A stretch of DNA of 9,730 nucleotides from Spirochaetia bacterium (GTDB lineage: Bacteria; Spirochaetota; Spirochaetia; Treponematales; Breznakiellaceae). The notes beneath the pieces were generated by a model. That model was not told the origin of the DNA, searched no databases, and saw nothing but the letters and a program-made list of their open reading frames with translations. This document shows positions 5,808 through 9,730 of this stretch, one piece after another; position 1 is the stretch's first letter; each line of letters begins with the position of its first letter. The stretch spans positions 1-9,730 of the forward strand of contig BOBG01000077.1 of NCBI GenBank assembly GCA_026002265.1. Reading direction: 5' to 3'. The position numbers and the translations under genes are program-made.

Positions 5808-8800
5808 ATGATTTTTTCAGTTGGAAACCTGATAACTTTGGTCATTGTGCTGGTTGTACTTGTGTTGTACCGGCAGCTTGATCGACAAAACCGCTCACTG
5901 GATAAAATTCACCGGTATATGGGTAAATTGAAGGATGAGCTCTCTGCTTATGTTGAAGAAAAAAAAGGTGCAATACAAGATTACGGCGTTGCCCTTGATG
6001 AACGTCAAAAATCTGCGAGTGCATTGCTCAAACAATTGCAGAGTACTGATGAAACGCTTGCGGTCAAAGCGGCTGTACTCACAAAAATTGACGAGCGGAT
6101 AAGCACCTACGATTCGTCTCTTGCAGAACTGGTCCGGATGACCGGCCGGGTTCAAGAAAATCTGAATCACATCCATGACGAATCTTCTTTTGTTGAAACG
6201 GTACACAAACGGCTCGTTGATTCAAAAACCAAAGTCGAATCCCTTGAAAAAAATTTTTCAACTATAGAAGAGCGTTTTGAACGTGAAAATGCCGATTCTC
6301 TGGATAAAATTGCCGGCGATTTGAACAACCGGGTTGATTCCGCGATAGCTCATTTTGAAGATATTGCGGCGGATCTTGAGCGCCGGGTTGAAGATCACCG
6401 GGAGATTCTTGAAAAAGTCGAAGAAAAACGTACGGCCGACATCGAGCAGGATATTCACTATGTTACGCAAATGCTCGATGATGTTGTGGGAAAAGCTTCG
6501 GTCCGGGCTGAAAAGCTAGAGGATAGTGCGGTTGGAAAACTCCGGGCACAGGCTCAAGAGCGTTTGGATCAAATCGCCACTGCCATTGACGAGCGTTTGA
6601 ATCAGTGTGAATCGGATGCCGGGAACAAAGTTGCCGCGGTGGAACATTCTATCCAGAGACTCGAAGAAGAATGGGAAGAAAAACAGGCTGCCTTTCAAGC
6701 GGAACAGCGTATTTTCACTAATGAAATAAAAAATGATGTCGATGAAGTCGGGCGGATCGCGGAACAGCACCATGAAGAATGGGAACGCGCACTTTCCGAT
6801 GCCGAGAGCCGGAATCAGAATATGAAATCCGATCTGGAACTCACTTCTGACCGGATTCAACTGCAAGTTGCTACACTGCTTGATGAAGCAGAACACCACG
6901 TTAATGCCCTTGATAAAAAAGCTGGTGATTCTGTGAACGCCTTGTCCGAGAAACTTTCTCAGTTAGCAGTCGACACAGAACAAAAATTGGTAGCGCTGGC
7001 GGACGACCGTTTGGAGCATTGGGGGCAGCTTACAATTGATACGGACCTTGCGACACAAGAACTTCGTGCAGAATTGGAATCTTTGAATACAGAAACAAAA
7101 GCTCATTTTTCTACTGAAATTGCGGAGATGGCGCAGCGTCTCCACGACTTGTCTGACAGAAATGAAGAAACGCTCCGGACAATGGAAGAACGGACTCTTG
7201 CGGATTTCCGGGAACGCATTAATCAGTGGGATAGAGAGTTATCAGAAGGTACCGAAAAAATTCAACGGACTCGGACCGATCTGGAGTCCGGCTTTGAACA
7301 AACAAGAGACAGCATCACGGAGGAAGTTGCCGGAATCACTGCCCGTATCGAGGAGCTCAAAGCACATACCGCGGAGCGCACCGATTCTCTGGAAACTCAT
7401 GTTGAGCAGTTGATAGAAGATGCTAAAGTGCGCTTGAATTCTGAAGCCGGCGCATACGTGATCCGCGCTGAAGAACAGTTGCGGGAAGTTGACTTGAATG
7501 CCAAGACTCTGATCTCCGGGTGGGAAAAAACAGCCGAAAGAATCAGCTCCCAGTTTGGTACTGAGAGTGCGGGAATCGAGCGGCATGTAGAGAATTTGAA
7601 GGAACAAGTTGCGCGGGTTGCTGCGGATTTGCAGGATCAGCTCGCACAAACTGCCGCGGAAACGGAATCTCGCATTGTACAGGACGGAGAAAACCGTCGT
7701 CTGGAGTGGCAGGCGCTTTTCGATGATTGTAATGCACAAACTACGGCAGCGCATGAAGATTCTGAGCAAAAGATCCGGGAATTGGAGAGTCATGCCGAGG
7801 AATCCGTCCGTCTCCTTGGGGAAAAAATATACTACACCGGTCAGGATACCGAGGCGCGGATTATGCAGGATGCCGAAGCCCGGCGGCTGGAGTGGTTCGC
7901 ACTGCTCGATGCCGGAGACGCAAAGACTAAAGCCGCGCTTGAGGAGGCTGAGCAGCGGATCCGGGAATTGGGGAATTACACTGATGAATCCCGGCATCTT
8001 CTTGAAGAAAAAATTATGCAAACGGGCCGGGACGCTGAAGCCCGGGTTTTGCAGGAAGCAGAAGAAAAATATGCTGAATGGCAGGCGGCTTTTGACGCCG
8101 GCGACGCAAAGAATCAAGCTGTACTGGAAGAAGGTGAACGCCGGGCTGATGAATTAGAAGCTCATATTGATGAATCGATCCGGCTTTTGGAAGAGAAAAT
8201 CGTCCACACTGCTAAAGATGCCGAGGCGCATATCGTGCAGGAAGCGGAAAGCCGGTATTTGGAATGGAAAATGCTCTTGGATACTGAAGACGAAAAGACA
8301 CGAGCTGCGATTGAAGATTCTGAGCAGCGGATCCGGGAATTGGAGCAGTACACCAATGAATCGAGCCAAACTGTGGAAGAAAAGATTCGCCGGACCATTC
8401 GCGAAGTGGAGGAGCAGGCGTTGCAGGAGTCGGAATCGAGGCGTGCCGAATGGCAGGTGATTCTCGATGCCGGCGATGCAAAGAATCAAGCTGTGCTGGA
8501 GGAAGGAGAGCGCCGGGCTGATGAATTGGAAGCGCACATTGACACAGTTGCAATGACATTGGAAGAAAAATTGCTGGAAAAGGCGCTCGCCGCAGAGTCT
8601 AATATTGTACAAAAAATAAATTCACAGATTGATCAGTGGAACACTACAGTCGAGGAAGGAGAATCGCGGCTTCATAATGCTGTGGAAACATTGAATGCTT
8701 CGGCAGCACACACCGAACAGCAGTGTTTCGGTACAATCGAATCGACAAAACAGCAATTCCTTGATTTAACAGCAGATACTGAACAGAAAATTTTGGAATT

Positions 8801-9730
8801 AGCAGAAAACCGGATTGGTCATTGGAATCAAGTAACAGAAGAAGCGAATGCAAAGGCAGAATCGCTTATCAATGATTTAGAATCCTCCTCATCTGAAACA
8901 AAGGCTTATTTCCTTAGTGAAAATGAACTTCTCAAACAACAACTTGCGGATCTTGAGAAGATTATAACTAATACCTCCGATGATCTCAAATATCAAATCT
9001 CAGAAATTCAACGCAACGCCGAGACGCAAATTGCACGGGATGCGGATGCCCAGCTTGAGGAATGGCAATCGAATCTTGAATCCAAAAATACCATATTAGA
9101 AAATCTCTTGACGGAATCTGAAAACCGACTTTTGGTTTTAGAAAATCATGCGGATGAATCTTCCTCGACATTAGAAGAAAAAATCGCTGAAATCGCCAAG
9201 AATACCGAAAAGCGCCTTAGGGAATGGCAATCGAATCTCGAATCTGGAAAGAGTGCCTTACAGAATATTTTGAATGATTCTGAGCAGCGGATCCGGGAAT
9301 TGGAACAGCGGACCGGTGAATCTTCCTTATTTTTGGAAGAGAAAATCGCACAAATGGGTCTGGATACCGAACAACGGCGCAGCGAGTGGCAGTCCGCATT
9401 AGAATCCGGTAATACAACCTTGCAAAATATTCTCACAGATTCTGAGCAACGGATACATGATTTGGAAATTCATTCCGGCGAATCTTCTTTAGCTTTAGAA
9501 GGAAAAATTGCTGAAATCGCCGCAGATGCCGAAAACCGGCTCTCTGAATGGCACTCTATGCTAGAATCCGGTAATGCAGCCTTACAGAATATTTTGAATG
9601 ATACAGAGCAGCGGATCCGGGAATTGGAAGACCGTTCCGGTGAATCTTCCCTAATATTGGAAGAAAAAATCACTGAAATCACCAAGAATGCCGAACATCA
9701 GTTGAGCGAGTGGCAGTCCGCGTTAGAATC
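5808..9730 (+). CDS. Giant membrane-anchored repetitive coiled-coil protein, SpiroCoCo-like (3' end outside window)
   Basis: The frame is open from the ATG at 5808 (GGAG, 5-base spacer) to the window edge, giving 1,307 codons plus two bases with no stop. Residues 1-21 hold one hydrophobic helix (LITLVIVLVVLVLY) followed at once by RQLDRQNR. By the positive-inside rule this predicts an N-out anchor with the whole rod in the cytoplasm. The rest is a Glu/Asp/Lys/Arg/Ala/Leu-rich coiled coil with no proline at all and only three cysteines. Residues 1-570 are irregular; from about 571 the chain becomes a tandem repeat of 62 and then 54 residues (listed separately). Spirochaete-specific proteins of this build are annotated as SpiroCoCo family, and I assign it there on architecture only. 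A structural role (cytoskeletal rod, spacer or envelope tether) is inferred; enzymatic motifs are absent. Large open frames in other phases and on the other strand within this gene are shadows. Confidence 0.9.
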   Translation, partial: MIFSVGNLITLVIVLVVLVLYRQLDRQNRSLDKIHRYMGKLKDELSAYVEEKKGAIQDYGVALDERQKSASALLKQLQSTDETLAVKAAVLTKIDERISTYDSSLAELVRMTGRVQENLNHIHDESSFVETVHKRLVDSKTKVESLEKNFSTIEERFERENADSLDKIAGDLNNRVDSAIAHFEDIAADLERRVEDHREILEKVEEKRTADIEQDIHYVTQMLDDVVGKASVRAEKLEDSAVGKLRAQAQERLDQIATAIDERLNQCESDAGNKVAAVEHSIQRLEEEWEEKQAAFQAEQRIFTNEIKNDVDEVGRIAEQHHEEWERALSDAESRNQNMKSDLELTSDRIQLQVATLLDEAEHHVNALDKKAGDSVNALSEKLSQLAVDTEQKLVALADDRLEHWGQLTIDTDLATQELRAELESLNTETKAHFSTEIAEMAQRLHDLSDRNEETLRTMEERTLADFRERINQWDRELSEGTEKIQRTRTDLESGFEQTRDSITEEVAGITARIEELKAHTAERTDSLETHVEQLIEDAKVRLNSEAGAYVIRAEEQLREVDLNAKTLISGWEKTAERISSQFGTESAGIERHVENLKEQVARVAADLQDQLAQTAAETESRIVQDGENRRLEWQALFDDCNAQTTAAHEDSEQKIRELESHAEESVRLLGEKIYYTGQDTEARIMQDAEARRLEWFALLDAGDAKTKAALEEAEQRIRELGNYTDESRHLLEEKIMQTGRDAEARVLQEAEEKYAEWQAAFDAGDAKNQAVLEEGERRADELEAHIDESIRLLEEKIVHTAKDAEAHIVQEAESRYLEWKMLLDTEDEKTRAAIEDSEQRIRELEQYTNESSQTVEEKIRRTIREVEEQALQESESRRAEWQVILDAGDAKNQAVLEEGERRADELEAHIDTVAMTLEEKLLEKALAAESNIVQKINSQIDQWNTTVEEGESRLHNAVETLNASAAHTEQQCFGTIESTKQQFLDLTADTEQKILELAENRIGHWNQVTEEANAKAESLINDLESSSSETKAYFLSENELLKQQLADLEKIITNTSDDLKYQISEIQRNAETQIARDADAQLEEWQSNLESKNTILENLLTESENRLLVLENHADESSSTLEEKIAEIAKNTEKRLREWQSNLESGKSALQNILNDSEQRIRELEQRTGESSLFLEEKIAQMGLDTEQRRSEWQSALESGNTTLQNILTDSEQRIHDLEIHSGESSLALEGKIAEIAADAENRLSEWHSMLESGNAALQNILNDTEQRIRELEDRSGESSLILEEKITEITKNAEHQLSEWQSALE
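5817..5870 (+). other. Predicted N-terminal transmembrane anchor of the coiled-coil protein
   Basis: Codons 4-21 encode an unbroken apolar run apart from Ser-4, Gly-6, Asn-7 and Thr-10, rich in Val, Leu and Ile. There is no charged residue before it and there are Arg-22, Arg-26 and Arg-29 just after it. There is no signal-peptidase-like AxA site, so it should stay as an uncleaved anchor. Confidence 0.75.
7518..8819 (+). repeat. Seven tandem 186-base (62-residue) units within the coiled-coil gene
   Basis: The tryptophan codons at 7521, 7707, 7893, 8079, 8265, 8451, 8637 and 8823 are spaced by exactly 186 bases, defining seven units without a single insertion or deletion. The consensus order in the central units is EW(Q)xxLDAGDAK, then (E)EQRIRELE, then a xxDES-xxLLEEKI segment, then an AEARxxQEAE segment before the next EW. 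Units at 7704-8633 are clearly alike; the first (7518) and last (8634) have diverged strongly yet keep the length. Units starting at 8076 and 8448 share a GERRADELEAHID form, whereas 7890 and 8262 share EQRIREL, so the centre alternates with a 372-base period. Confidence 0.93.
9060..9730 (+). repeat. Tandem 162-base (54-residue) units within the coiled-coil gene (continues past the edge)
   Basis: Tryptophan codons at 9063, 9225, 9387, 9549 and 9711 are spaced by exactly 162 bases. The unit reads EWQSxLESGNxxLQNIL, then xDSEQRIRELE, then xxGESSLxLEEKI and about a dozen further residues up to the next EW. The Trp-to-'DSEQRIRELE' distance equals that of the 62-residue units; the shortening lies between EEKI and the Trp, where an 8-residue segment is absent. 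Units at 9222 and 9546 are more alike than neighbours, hinting at a 324-base higher-order period. The array is incomplete at the right edge. Confidence 0.93.

Noticed and set aside
7242..8117. A 291-codon open frame on the minus strand inside the coiled-coil gene
   Set aside because: It is antisense to a strongly coding repeat array, has no Shine-Dalgarno, and its own 'protein' repeats only because the sense repeats do. It is a shadow.
7609..8157. A 182-codon plus-strand open frame in another phase of the coiled-coil gene
   Set aside because: It overlaps the 62-residue repeat array, which is clearly coding in the main phase with silent substitutions. The alternative product is Arg/Lys-rich and of low complexity, as expected from a shifted Glu-rich frame.
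8154..8612. A 152-codon minus-strand open frame and several shorter ones up to 9685
   Set aside because: They repeat with the 186- and 162-base period of the sense strand and have no start signals of their own.
7518..9730. A CRISPR array or satellite DNA as explanation for the regular repeats
   Set aside because: The periods (186 and 162) are multiples of three, the reading frame stays open, differences fall largely on silent positions, and there are no short palindromic direct repeats with unique spacers.

Overview
The window looks like spirochaete DNA, most likely Treponema or a close relative. The evidence is indirect: a very long membrane-anchored coiled-coil protein of the kind annotated in treponemes as SpiroCoCo family, lipoproteins with relaxed Cys-18 lipoboxes, and a FecR-domain/outer-membrane-barrel gene pair. 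No rRNA or tRNA is present to settle the species.

Layout. (1) Bases 1-231: the first 24 codons of a minus-strand gene that runs off the left edge, with a good Shine-Dalgarno and a sigma70-type promoter whose -10 box lies inside an inverted repeat. A weak hairpin at 198-221 lies just past the operon end. (2) Bases 232-4965, minus strand: a tight five-gene envelope operon. In transcription order it encodes a small exported protein, a 394-residue outer-membrane-barrel-like protein, a periplasmic FecR-domain protein, and two tandem paralogous lipoproteins that look beta-propeller-like. Junctions are a 4-base overlap, then gaps of about 20, 7-10 and 16 bases. (3) Bases 4966-5103: a divergent intergenic region. 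(4) 5104-5766, plus strand: a HAD-superfamily phosphatase with a TTG start and no visible Shine-Dalgarno. (5) 5808-9730, plus strand: the first 1,307 codons of a huge open reading frame that is still open at the right edge. It is easily missed because it has no stop codon in the window.

The giant protein is the most striking object. It has one N-terminal membrane helix with positive charges just after it, which predicts a cytoplasmic rod. It contains no proline in 1,307 residues. All 17 of its tryptophans sit at one register of a repeating unit: seven consecutive intervals of exactly 62 residues, then (after one 80-residue interval) four of exactly 54 residues. The two unit types differ by loss of an 8-residue segment before the Trp. 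Some unit pairs two repeats apart are identical in protein but differ at many synonymous sites, so the amino-acid sequence itself is constrained.

Functionally the left half looks like an envelope assembly (barrel, periplasmic FecR protein, surface or periplasmic lipoproteins). The right half combines a housekeeping-type phosphatase with a cytoskeleton-like, membrane-tethered rod. I see no direct functional link between the two halves, and they are divergently transcribed.
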